Assembly: GCA_029262975.1 (NCBI GenBank) | Contig: JAJCYJ010000428.1 | Coordinates: forward strand, 1 to 6,941 | Direction: 5' to 3' | Origin: Saprospiraceae bacterium | GTDB lineage: Bacteria > Bacteroidota > Bacteroidia > Chitinophagales > Saprospiraceae | Length of the DNA: 6,941 nt | In this document: positions 1 to 6,675 of the stretch, in pieces | Layout of the letters: every line of letters starts with the position of its first letter | Numbering within the stretch: the first letter of the stretch is position 1 | Notes under the pieces: generated by a model | The model's input: the letters and a program-made list of their open reading frames with translations, nothing else | What the model was told of the DNA's origin: nothing | The model's database searches: none | Program-made: the position numbers and the translations under genes

Positions 1-1110
1 TCCTACTGCTACATTAAATAGTAAATAGAATGACTGGTTAAACCTGTATTGCTCCCCTTGCATCTCTTCGGGAGTAATCGTAAAGAATTTGGATTCATCA
101 ACATACCAATCAATCTTATTTGGTTGCCAAATAATTGTAAAAACATGATATTGATCACTAAAATTTTCATTAAGATTTACCTGTCCTCCCTTGAATGTGC
201 TAAAGCCACGACCCTGGGGCCCCCAATGAGCGGTTCCGTAAACTCGTTTTGGCAAATGTCCGACCATTTCCATGATATCAATTTCTCCACATGCCGGCCA
301 GCCTACATCATCGATATTAGCACCTAACATCCATATCGCAGGCCAGATGCCTTGTCCAAAAGGTAATTTTGCTCGTATGTCAATCCTGCCGAATTGAAAT
401 TCACGTTTGTCCTTCGTGTTAATTCTGGCAGAATTGAAATCAAATGCCTGACTTTTGGTAGCCGTAAGTACAAGACTACCATCTTTAACTTCGATGTTTT
501 TTTCATCATTTGTATATACCTGTAGTTCACCATTTCCCCATGTGCATAAATCCGGACATCCGTCTCCAAGATCAAAATTATAATCCTCAAGATTTAAAAC
601 GCCGTCATTGAATTCGTCCTGCCAGTTTAATTGGTAGCCAAAAAATATATCATCGGTCACATATCCCTTTTCGTCAAAACTTACGGCAGCGTCAGAATCC
701 TGGATAGTTCCAATACCTTGCGCTTTGCTAATTGTAGCATTTTCCACAGCTGTCAAAGTCAGCTTTATGGTCTCGTCTACTTCGCGTATATCGTCATCTA
801 ATATTCTTACTTCTACATTTACAACTCTGTTGCCTACTCCTATAATACTGGAGCCGGCTCCTGCGGTAAAATCAAGATCCGGTGTTGCCGTTACTCCTTC
901 GACGATGTAATTAAATGAAACTGGTAATTCTACATTGGTGGGAGAAGCTACTTCAAACTGCATAATCGATCCCCCCTGGGCCTCAAAAACTCTACTGTTA
1001 CTTACAAATATCTGGGGAGGTTCAAAAATCGGCATGGGTTCTTCATCTGTGCCGACACTGCAAGAACTTACAATCAATAGAATAAATATAAAAACAGAAG
1101 ATTTTAACAT
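1..1110 (-). CDS. GH16 laminarinase-like beta-glucanase lipoprotein with N-terminal Calx-beta domain (partial, 3' end missing)
   Basis: The minus-strand frame is open from an ATG at 1110 to the left edge, giving 370 residues with no stop. Residues 1-17 form a lipoprotein signal ending in a lipobox (IVSSC, C17) with acidic residues soon after (DEE at 22-24), so a lipid-anchored, probably surface-exposed protein is inferred. Residues about 33-141 read as a Calx-beta domain: a D-x-D-F step at 78-81, the DDD at 105-107, the E110/E113 pair and a closing GTIQDSD at 134-140. The GH16 catalytic domain starts near 155 (WQDEF at 163-167, TWGNGELQVYT at 190-200). It carries the ExDxxE active-site motif in GEIDIMEMVG: E276 nucleophile, D278, and E281 acid/base. 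This version with the extra residue is typical of laminarinases (endo-beta-1,3-glucanases), though lichenase-like or other GH16 specificity remains possible. The end of the catalytic domain and anything after it lie outside the window. The start is chosen because it gives the complete signal peptide. Confidence 0.9.
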   Translation of the reverse strand, partial: MLKSSVFIFILLIVSSCSVGTDEEPMPIFEPPQIFVSNSRVFEAQGGSIMQFEVASPTNVELPVSFNYIVEGVTATPDLDFTAGAGSSIIGVGNRVVNVEVRILDDDIREVDETIKLTLTAVENATISKAQGIGTIQDSDAAVSFDEKGYVTDDIFFGYQLNWQDEFNDGVLNLEDYNFDLGDGCPDLCTWGNGELQVYTNDEKNIEVKDGSLVLTATKSQAFDFNSARINTKDKREFQFGRIDIRAKLPFGQGIWPAIWMLGANIDDVGWPACGEIDIMEMVGHLPKRVYGTAHWGPQGRGFSTFKGGQVNLNENFSDQYHVFTIIWQPNKIDWYVDESKFFTITPEEMQGEQYRFNQSFYLLFNVAVG

Positions 1111-1154
1111 GAATAATACAGTTTAGATTTCTCTGATGACTTGATAAGCATTAT

Positions 1155-1188
1155 CAAACATATTAACAATTTATGAACCGATCTCACA
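1155..1188 (-). promoter_or_regulatory. Candidate Bacteroidota promoter for the GH16 gene
   Basis: Read on the minus strand, bases 1162-1155 are TATGTTTG, a perfect match to the -7 consensus TAnnTTTG. Upstream, 1188-1185 read TGTG, one mismatch from the -33 consensus TTTG, with 22 bases between the elements. Transcription would start near 1150, leaving a leader of about 40 bases before the ATG at 1110. The match is by eye only. An AT-rich region gives chance hits, but position and strand fit well. Confidence 0.45.
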
Positions 1189-1447
1189 TGTCGCTTAAAT
1201 TTCTTGGAAATTGGTACGTACAGAAAATGACGCGACAATTTGTTGAACGTTTAAAGACTGGATAAGTTAAAGTGGATTGTGCTTTATTTTAGAATTATTT
1301 GTTCTTCCGATATACCTTTTCGTTTAAATCAAACTAGTCTAGATAGCGCACAATTAAATCGATTTTTTAAAGATTCTTTTTTGGGCGAAACTATATTTTG
1401 CATATTCAAAGTGGCTTAAATCAACAACTTGTTCCGAGTATATATAT

Positions 1448-1496
1448 TATTTAATAAAGGCCGAACTCTTCTTTGAATCAGGTCTGGTATTAAATA
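1448..1496 (-). repeat. 9-bp AT-only inverted repeat directly after the oxidoreductase stop codon
   Basis: TATTTAATA at 1448-1456 and TATTAAATA at 1488-1496 are perfect reverse complements separated by 31 bases. The second arm touches the stop codon at 1497-1499. In the minus-strand transcript this could fold at the 3' end of the oxidoreductase message. It has no G-C pairs in the stem, a large loop and no following U-tract, so it is not a standard intrinsic terminator. It may be chance in AT-rich DNA. Confidence 0.3.
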
Positions 1497-3008
1497 CTAT
1501 GATATTGTCCATCCATCTCGATAATCTCTCGTCATATAATCATTAGCTGATTCGACATTTATGATTTTCTTCTGTATCGAATCATACTCGATTTTTTGTC
1601 TTGTACGAAGCGCGATGGCGCCAAGATTGATTGTTTCGGTGACAGAACCGGCATGCAGAAAACTTCCGGGTGACTCTTCCCCGCTTTTAATAGAGCGAAC
1701 CCAGACATCTGATCTTCTTTCTGGCTCAGATGGTGGTTTTACCTTTTCTCCGGTAAAAGCATCCATTTTACTTTTGGGTAACAACTCCGGTCGATCACCT
1801 TCGAATCCTGCCAATATTTTTCCTTTGTCACCTACGAACAACAATCCTTCGATAGGCACCTCCCGTTTGTCCATTTCTAATTCTTCAGGTGCAAATGGCT
1901 TCATTCCGCCGTCATACCAGAACAGATCAAACGCAGCCAGGTTATCTTGTTTTGGAAATTGGAATTTTATCATACAAGATCCCGGGAATGCGGCTGTATT
2001 GTCCATATTGCGACATACATTATTGACCGAGGTGCGAGTGGTTGAAGCATATGCTTTAGCTGTTTTAGGAGCAGTATGAATCCCAAGAGTTCTGAATAAT
2101 GGAAAGAGACTATAATGACCCATATCTGCTATACTGCCACCGCCAAAGTCGTACCATCCTCTGAATACATTGTGTGTATAATGCGGAGAATAAGGTCGAT
2201 CTTTTTCCGGTCCGAGCCATAGAGTCCAGTTGAATCCCTCTGGGATAGGAGATGCCTCCGGAATTGAGGTATACTGAGGCCACACAGGTCTGACGCTCCA
2301 GTTGTGAATCTCCTTTAATTGTCCGATCATTCCATCATCAATCCATTTTTTAATATGACGATAATTGGGTTTGTCCTCCCATGCCAAAAGATGACTGCGC
2401 ACATTGTATTTACGTGCAGCCTCAATCACTGTATGCCCCTCTGTCAGTCGATTGGCAATAGGTTTATGTGTTATAACATGTAGTCCTCTTTTCATTGCTG
2501 CCATGGCTATTGTGGCATGGCCATGATCAGGGGTCATGATTTTTACAGCGTCAAGATCTTTTTCTTTTTCTAACAATTCCCTGAAGTCTTCATAGGCAGT
2601 ACATCCTTTATAAGTCCCCGACGGTGAATTGATACCATAATATTGCTGGACATACTCCTGGCCAATATCCCTACCTCCTGGGACGCCTTTTATATATTTC
2701 CCCCAATCTTTTTTACCCAATGTATTTTGGATACTATTTATAACACGGTGTGAGGACCAATCCAGATAGTCGGTTGTATATTTATTGACGTCACAGACTG
2801 CAACGACCTGGACCTCTCCATTTTCTAACATGCCTGGCATTTCCCAAAGACCTTGCGTACCGCATCCGATATTTGCGACCAGCACTTTGTCGGAAGGGGG
2901 CACAAATCCTTTACCTAATACATGTCGGGGGACAATGGTTATGGTGGCGGCGGTTGTGGTGACATCACTTAGAAATTTTCTTCGCTTAATATTTTTCTTG
3001 GGTTTCAT
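1497..3008 (-). CDS. Tat-exported Gfo/Idh/MocA-family NAD(P)-dependent oxidoreductase
   Basis: This 503-residue protein starts at the ATG at 3008. A TTG start at 3035 would add nine residues before the signal and is less likely. The N-terminus is a Tat-type signal: KRRKFL at 8-13, a short apolar stretch, then PRHVLG at 27-32, as in many exported members of this family. The Rossmann domain shows GCGTQG (48-53) and an acidic residue in VCDVN (D73) at the end of the second strand. TPDHGHA (159-165) and GLHVITHKP (175-183) follow, where most relatives have a Glu-Lys-Pro; here it is His181-Lys182-Pro183, with the lysine kept. The C-terminal substrate domain contains WTLWLGP (261-267) and GWYDFGGGSIADMGHY (284-299). 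Known members oxidise or reduce sugars and cyclitols, and some NAD-dependent relatives are glycosidases (GH109). The substrate cannot be read here. Its place beside SusCD and GH16 suggests periplasmic carbohydrate conversion (inference). Confidence 0.88.
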   Translation of the reverse strand: MKPKKNIKRRKFLSDVTTTAATITIVPRHVLGKGFVPPSDKVLVANIGCGTQGLWEMPGMLENGEVQVVAVCDVNKYTTDYLDWSSHRVINSIQNTLGKKDWGKYIKGVPGGRDIGQEYVQQYYGINSPSGTYKGCTAYEDFRELLEKEKDLDAVKIMTPDHGHATIAMAAMKRGLHVITHKPIANRLTEGHTVIEAARKYNVRSHLLAWEDKPNYRHIKKWIDDGMIGQLKEIHNWSVRPVWPQYTSIPEASPIPEGFNWTLWLGPEKDRPYSPHYTHNVFRGWYDFGGGSIADMGHYSLFPLFRTLGIHTAPKTAKAYASTTRTSVNNVCRNMDNTAAFPGSCMIKFQFPKQDNLAAFDLFWYDGGMKPFAPEELEMDKREVPIEGLLFVGDKGKILAGFEGDRPELLPKSKMDAFTGEKVKPPSEPERRSDVWVRSIKSGEESPGSFLHAGSVTETINLGAIALRTRQKIEYDSIQKKIINVESANDYMTRDYRDGWTIS

Positions 3009-3058
3009 ATTTATAAAATTAGGTATACGTTGCAATTCATTGTCGTCGTGCGTTTAAT

Positions 3059-3092
3059 TAAAGCTAGTAGGAAAGACTAAAGAAAGATCAAA
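3059..3092 (-). promoter_or_regulatory. Candidate promoter for the Gfo/Idh oxidoreductase gene
   Basis: On the minus strand, 3092-3089 read TTTG (perfect -33 element) and 3066-3059 read TAGCTTTA, one mismatch from the -7 consensus TAnnTTTG, with 22 bases between them. The inferred start of transcription is near 3053, giving a leader of about 45 bases to the ATG at 3008. The spacing equals that of the candidate GH16 promoter. This is a by-eye consensus match only. Confidence 0.4.
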
Positions 3093-3142
3093 GCCTTTTT
3101 TATGGTAGCTTCTTGGACTGATATTCAATAGGTAATTCTTCG

Positions 3143-3196
3143 AAAATTATGGAGATTTATTCGATTTATGAAATATAGATTTCGCTATATAATTTT
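3143..3196. repeat. Nested inverted repeats with a direct repeat, overlapping a SusC promoter candidate
   Basis: The outer arms AAAATTAT (3143-3150) and ATAATTTT (3189-3196) are perfect 8-bp reverse complements. Inside them, ATATAG (3173-3178) and CTATAT (3185-3190) form a perfect 6-bp inverted repeat around six bases. GATTTAT also occurs twice in direct orientation (3154-3160 and 3163-3169), nine bases apart. The arms are mostly A and T, so chance is a real possibility, but their position over the -33/-7 interval of the promoter at 3167-3197 would suit an operator. Confidence 0.35.
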
Positions 3197-3197
3197 G
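3167..3197 (+). promoter_or_regulatory. Candidate upstream promoter for the SusCD operon
   Basis: TAATTTTG at 3190-3197 is a perfect match to the Bacteroidota -7 consensus TAnnTTTG. TATG at 3167-3170 is one mismatch from the -33 TTTG, with a spacer of 19 bases. The start of transcription would be near 3202, leaving a leader of about 250 bases before the SusC start. The 6-bp inverted repeat at 3173-3190 fills the spacer and reaches the -7 element. The long leader makes this less certain as the main promoter. Confidence 0.35.
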
Positions 3198-3303
3198 CCA
3201 AAAAAAGATATTTGAAACTAGTTTTACGCGATTCCGGTCAAATGAGCTGATTTAGCTGAGTTTTTCATTTGAATTGGATGATAGTTGAAGAGCGATGAGA
3301 AGA

Positions 3304-3335
3304 ATTGACGCGAAACAAGACGAAATAAAATTTTG
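3304..3335 (+). promoter_or_regulatory. Alternative, closer promoter candidate for the SusCD operon
   Basis: AAATTTTG at 3328-3335 matches TAnnTTTG with one mismatch, and ATTG at 3304-3307 matches TTTG with one mismatch. The spacer is 20 bases. The resulting leader of roughly 110 bases is more usual than that of the upstream candidate, but both elements are imperfect. Confidence 0.25.
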
Positions 3336-3449
3336 TTGCCTTAACAAGCAAAAATGGCACCTAATATTTTCTTAAGCTCATTTCTGCACGAGAACCATTA
3401 ATTCATATATTCACGGCTTTTATGCCTTATTAACTAGACTATTTAATTC

Positions 3450-3475
3450 ATCTATGAAAATGCTATCTATGAAAA
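3450..3475 (+). repeat. Duplicated start context of the SusC-like gene
   Basis: The 11-mer ATCTATGAAAA occurs at 3450-3460 and again at 3465-3475, exactly 15 bases apart and so in frame. Each copy contains an ATG followed by a lysine codon. Translation could therefore begin at 3454 (M1) or 3469 (M6). Both give a workable signal peptide, and neither has a Shine-Dalgarno sequence. The duplication looks like a small tandem slip that retained a second start. Confidence 0.6.
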
Positions 3476-6400
3476 AGCACTTTTTGTTAAGTATTAAAAG
3501 CCTGGCACTGACCGTGCTGTGTGCTTTTATTAGTACTTCGATGGTGGCCCAGATTACAGGTGTCGTAACAGACTCCGGTAATGGCGAAGCACTCATCGGA
3601 GCATCAATATTTGTAAAAGGTACTTCTACTGGTACAATTACAGATCTTGACGGTTCCTATTCCATTGACGCAGGAGCTGATGACGTATTGGTTTTCTCCT
3701 TTGTGGGTTATACAGAACTCGAAGAAGTTGTAGGAAACCGTACACAAGTGAATGTTGTTATGAGCAGTGGTCAACTTCTTGACGAAGTTGTTGTAACTGG
3801 TTACTCTTCACAACGTAAAAGAGACATTACTGGAGCCGTATCGGTTGTGGACAGTGATGACCTCAACGAAGTTTCTGCCACCAGTTTTACACAAAAGCTG
3901 GAAGGTAAAGTATCCGGTGTTCAGGTCTCTACTTCTGGAGAACCAGGCTCTGGGTCTTCAATCAGAATCCGGGGTGTAAGTTCATTCCAGAACAATGATC
4001 CCTTGTACATCATCGATGGAGTACCTGTACAGGACGCTTTCCAGACAGGTTTGAATCCAAACGACATTGAATCAATCCAGGTGCTTAAAGATGCATCTGC
4101 TGCTTCAATATATGGTGCAAGAGCCAACAATGGAGTTGTCATCGTTACAACTAAAAAAGGGAAAGCAGGAAAAACAATTGTGACATATGATGCCAATTAC
4201 GGTATTCAGAATCCTATTGGTAAGTATAATCTTATCACTGATCCTGCAAAGTATTCTGAAGTAGTTTATCGAGCATTCGATAATGCAGGAATCTCAATCC
4301 CCGCAGAAGTGCCATATGCTGCCGGCAGAGGTACAATACCTCAATATATCTATGCTGGAGATTACAGTGGATATCCGGGAAGCAATCCTGTAAATGAAGA
4401 TAACTACAGTTATCCTAATAATCTTATCATGAGATCAGGAGCTACTGATTGGTGGGATGAAGTATTTGATCCTGCACCTACGACAGAGCATACGCTTGGT
4501 ATATCCGGAGGAACTGAAGATGCAAGATTTAATATCAGCGCAGGTTACCTCAACCAGCAGGGTACGATGATTCATACGTATTTTGAGCGTTTTTCTGTAC
4601 GAGCCAATTCTGAGTTTTCTCGTGGTAAATTTACTTTCGGTGAGAACTTCTCCATGGCAAGATCACAAGGTACCTTCCAGAGAGGAGGAAACCAGAGTGA
4701 GCAAAATACAATGACACAAATATTGAAAGCACAGTCGATTGTGCCTGTCTATGACATCAGTGGCGTTAATTTTGCAGGCGGTAAAGCAAACGGATTAAGT
4801 AATGGATCTAATCCTGTAGCGATTCAATTCAGATCAAAAGATAATGTTGGAACATTCTACAAGCTCTTAGGTAATTTATTTGCAGAAGTTGATATAATTG
4901 ATGGTTTGACACTAAAAACAAGTTTAGGTGCTGACTACTTTAACAACTTCACACAATCTTTTAATTTCCCATCATTTGAAAATTCTGAGCCAACGACAAA
5001 TAACAGCTTTAGCGAGCAAAATCAAGGTGGATTCACATGGACATGGACTAATACTCTTGCCTATAATTTCAACTTGAATGACCGACATCAGATTAATGCT
5101 CTTGTAGGTTATGAAGCTATTAAAAGTCAAGGAAGAACCATTAGTGGATCTTTAGCTAATTACTTTACAGATAATATCAATGCATGGTATTTGAACACAG
5201 GTCTTGCTGATCCTGGATCGCGTAACGTGAACAGTTTTGGAGGGTTTAGCACTTTGGCTTCATTTTTTGGAAAAGTTGATTATTCATTTGATGACAAGTA
5301 CCTTGTAAGTGTGACTGTACGTCGGGATGGATCTTCTAACTTCGGACCTAACTTCAGATATGGAGTTTTCCCGGCAGTTAGTGTTGGATGGAGACTTTCT
5401 GAAGAAGCCTTCTTACAGGATGTGGACGTATTTGATGACCTGAAATTGAGAGCAGGATATGGTATCACTGGTAATCAGCAGATTCCTGGTGGAAATACTG
5501 TAGATAGATTTGGTGGCGGACCGGGTGTCTCATTTTACGATATAACCGGATCACAAAATAGTATTCAAACTGGATATGCACTTGTAGGCAGGGGTAATGC
5601 AGACACTAAATGGGAAGAAAATAAATCCCTCAATATTGGTGTCGATGCCTCTTTCAGCGGTGGTAAATTAAATGTTGTCCTTGACTGGTATAACAGAACT
5701 ACTGATGGTCTGTTATTCAACCCGGAACTTCCGGGACCTGCAGGATCTGCTAGTTCACCTTTTGTAAATATCGCCAAGATGCAGAACAAGGGAATTGATT
5801 TTTCTTTTAACTATCGTGATAAGTTATCTTCCGGTTTAGGATATAACATCGGTATAAATGCAAGTCATTACAAGAATAAAATTCTTGATATTGATGGTAC
5901 CCGAACTTCCTTCTTCTCTCCGGGTAATGGACGTATTGGTCAAACCGGATTCAGTGAGATCGGTGGACCTATCGGATCTTTTTATGGATGGCAGACTGAC
6001 GGTATCTTCAGAAGCCAGGCAGAAGTTGATGCACACGCTGACCAGGGTGGAAAAGCTGTAGGCCAATTAAGATTGAAGGATCTTAATGCTGATGGTGTTA
6101 TCAATGATGGTGATCTTGGTACTATCGGAAGTTATCATCCTGATTTAACGTTGGGTATCAATCTTGGTGTAAACTTTGGAAATGTAGATATTTCTACTTT
6201 CTGGACGGCTTCAATTGGTAATGAAATCTATAACTATAATAAGTTGTTCGAGACATTCAGATTCTTTAATTCCAATGTAAGTGATGATCTTTTAGACAGA
6301 GCATTTGATCCTTCCTCTAATCCGGATGGTGATTGGCCGATGATCAATGAAAATGATATTTTCAGTGAAAACTCAACTGACTTTTATGTTGAAGATGGAT

Positions 6401-6651
6401 CATTTCTTAGGGCAAAAACTATCCAGGTAGGTTATACTATTCCTGCGAGTTCTTTATCAGGACTTGGAATTGGATCATTGAGAGTGTATCTTCAAGGTCA
6501 GAATCTTTTCACGATTACTGGATATGAAGGCATTGATCCAACACTTTCTAGTTTTAACGTAAGAGGTAATAGTGATCAGAGAGCAGGATATGACTATGGT
6601 AATTATCCTACTTCGAAGATTATTATGTTCGGAATAAATGCATCATTCTAA
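3454..6651 (+). CDS. SusC/RagA-family TonB-dependent outer-membrane transporter
   Basis: This 1065-residue protein is full length for the SusC family. Residues 1-32 form a signal peptide (cleavage inferred after VA at 31-32). Residues 34-105 form a carboxypeptidase-regulatory-like beta-sandwich (GVVTDSGNGEALIGASI from 36, DLDGSYSI at 64-71). The TonB-box region is DEVVVTGY at 110-117. The plug follows, with RIRGVSS (171-177), PLYIIDGVPV (183-192), IESIQVLKDASAASIYGARA (205-224) and GVVIVTTKKG (227-236). The remainder is the 22-strand-type barrel, ending in a terminal Phe as outer-membrane barrels usually do. Near the C-terminus an EF-hand-like loop D876-x-N878-x-D880-G-x-I883-x-x-x-D887 matches the family's common DxNxDG segment. 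It imports oligosaccharides using TonB energy, capped by the SusD partner encoded 24 bp downstream. A beta-glucan substrate is inferred only from the nearby GH16 gene. The start at 3454 is used, but 3469 is equally possible. Confidence 0.96.
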   Translation: MKMLSMKKHFLLSIKSLALTVLCAFISTSMVAQITGVVTDSGNGEALIGASIFVKGTSTGTITDLDGSYSIDAGADDVLVFSFVGYTELEEVVGNRTQVNVVMSSGQLLDEVVVTGYSSQRKRDITGAVSVVDSDDLNEVSATSFTQKLEGKVSGVQVSTSGEPGSGSSIRIRGVSSFQNNDPLYIIDGVPVQDAFQTGLNPNDIESIQVLKDASAASIYGARANNGVVIVTTKKGKAGKTIVTYDANYGIQNPIGKYNLITDPAKYSEVVYRAFDNAGISIPAEVPYAAGRGTIPQYIYAGDYSGYPGSNPVNEDNYSYPNNLIMRSGATDWWDEVFDPAPTTEHTLGISGGTEDARFNISAGYLNQQGTMIHTYFERFSVRANSEFSRGKFTFGENFSMARSQGTFQRGGNQSEQNTMTQILKAQSIVPVYDISGVNFAGGKANGLSNGSNPVAIQFRSKDNVGTFYKLLGNLFAEVDIIDGLTLKTSLGADYFNNFTQSFNFPSFENSEPTTNNSFSEQNQGGFTWTWTNTLAYNFNLNDRHQINALVGYEAIKSQGRTISGSLANYFTDNINAWYLNTGLADPGSRNVNSFGGFSTLASFFGKVDYSFDDKYLVSVTVRRDGSSNFGPNFRYGVFPAVSVGWRLSEEAFLQDVDVFDDLKLRAGYGITGNQQIPGGNTVDRFGGGPGVSFYDITGSQNSIQTGYALVGRGNADTKWEENKSLNIGVDASFSGGKLNVVLDWYNRTTDGLLFNPELPGPAGSASSPFVNIAKMQNKGIDFSFNYRDKLSSGLGYNIGINASHYKNKILDIDGTRTSFFSPGNGRIGQTGFSEIGGPIGSFYGWQTDGIFRSQAEVDAHADQGGKAVGQLRLKDLNADGVINDGDLGTIGSYHPDLTLGINLGVNFGNVDISTFWTASIGNEIYNYNKLFETFRFFNSNVSDDLLDRAFDPSSNPDGDWPMINENDIFSENSTDFYVEDGSFLRAKTIQVGYTIPASSLSGLGIGSLRVYLQGQNLFTITGYEGIDPTLSSFNVRGNSDQRAGYDYGNYPTSKIIMFGINASF

Positions 6652-6675
6652 CAACAATTATTAAAATTCATATAA

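Larger units (their letters stand above)
1111..1496. other. Gene-free spacer between the oxidoreductase and the GH16 gene
   Basis: No convincing coding frame or RNA gene is visible in these 386 bases. The stretch holds the likely GH16 promoter (1155-1188), a 10-bp palindrome AAATCGATTT at 1356-1365, a short symmetric element AACAACTTGTT at 1423-1433, and a 9-bp AT-only inverted repeat at 1448-1496 beside the stop codon of the upstream gene. The length of the spacer and the promoter match suggest that the GH16 gene has its own transcript rather than depending only on read-through. Confidence 0.6.
3009..3453. other. Divergent control region between the oxidoreductase and the SusC-like gene
   Basis: These 445 bases contain no supported gene and separate two divergent starts. 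They carry a candidate minus-strand promoter (3059-3092) for the oxidoreductase and two candidate plus-strand promoters (3167-3197 and 3304-3335) for the SusC gene. Nested inverted repeats and a 7-bp direct repeat lie at 3143-3196. No Shine-Dalgarno sequence precedes either start. AT-rich leaders without one are normal in Bacteroidota. The region is long enough to hold regulator sites for both directions, but no known binding motif is recognised. Confidence 0.6.

Noticed and set aside
49..327. 92-codon plus-strand open frame at the left edge
   Set aside because: It lies antisense to the GH16 catalytic domain, including the ExDxxE motif, so it is a shadow of that gene.
324..590. 88-codon minus-strand open frame
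   Set aside because: It overlaps the GH16 gene in another frame of the same strand and resembles no family. The GH16 frame is continuous through it.
1441..1455. TA-rich run that could suggest an origin or a simple repeat
   Set aside because: It is only a few TA units in an AT-rich spacer, with no iterons or DnaA-box-like clusters around it.
1561..2079. 172-codon plus-strand open frame opposite the oxidoreductase gene
   Set aside because: It is fully antisense to a well-supported family member, has no recognisable domain, and its composition is what the complement of the real frame would give.
3009..3035. Nine-residue N-terminal extension of the oxidoreductase from a TTG start
   Set aside because: The ATG at 3008 places the twin arginines at residues 9-10, as expected for a Tat signal, and sits after an AT-rich leader. 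The TTG extension adds nothing conserved.
3089..3105. T-run after AAGCC as a possible intrinsic terminator
   Set aside because: No GC-rich stem precedes the T-run, and it lies upstream of both divergent genes rather than at a gene end.
5836..6066. Small open frames on both strands inside the SusC barrel region
   Set aside because: They are out-of-frame shadows of the continuous SusC coding sequence and show no independent start context or domain.
6652..6675. Possible terminator or promoter between SusC and SusD
   Set aside because: The gap is only 24 bases, with no stem and no promoter match. A single operon explains it better.
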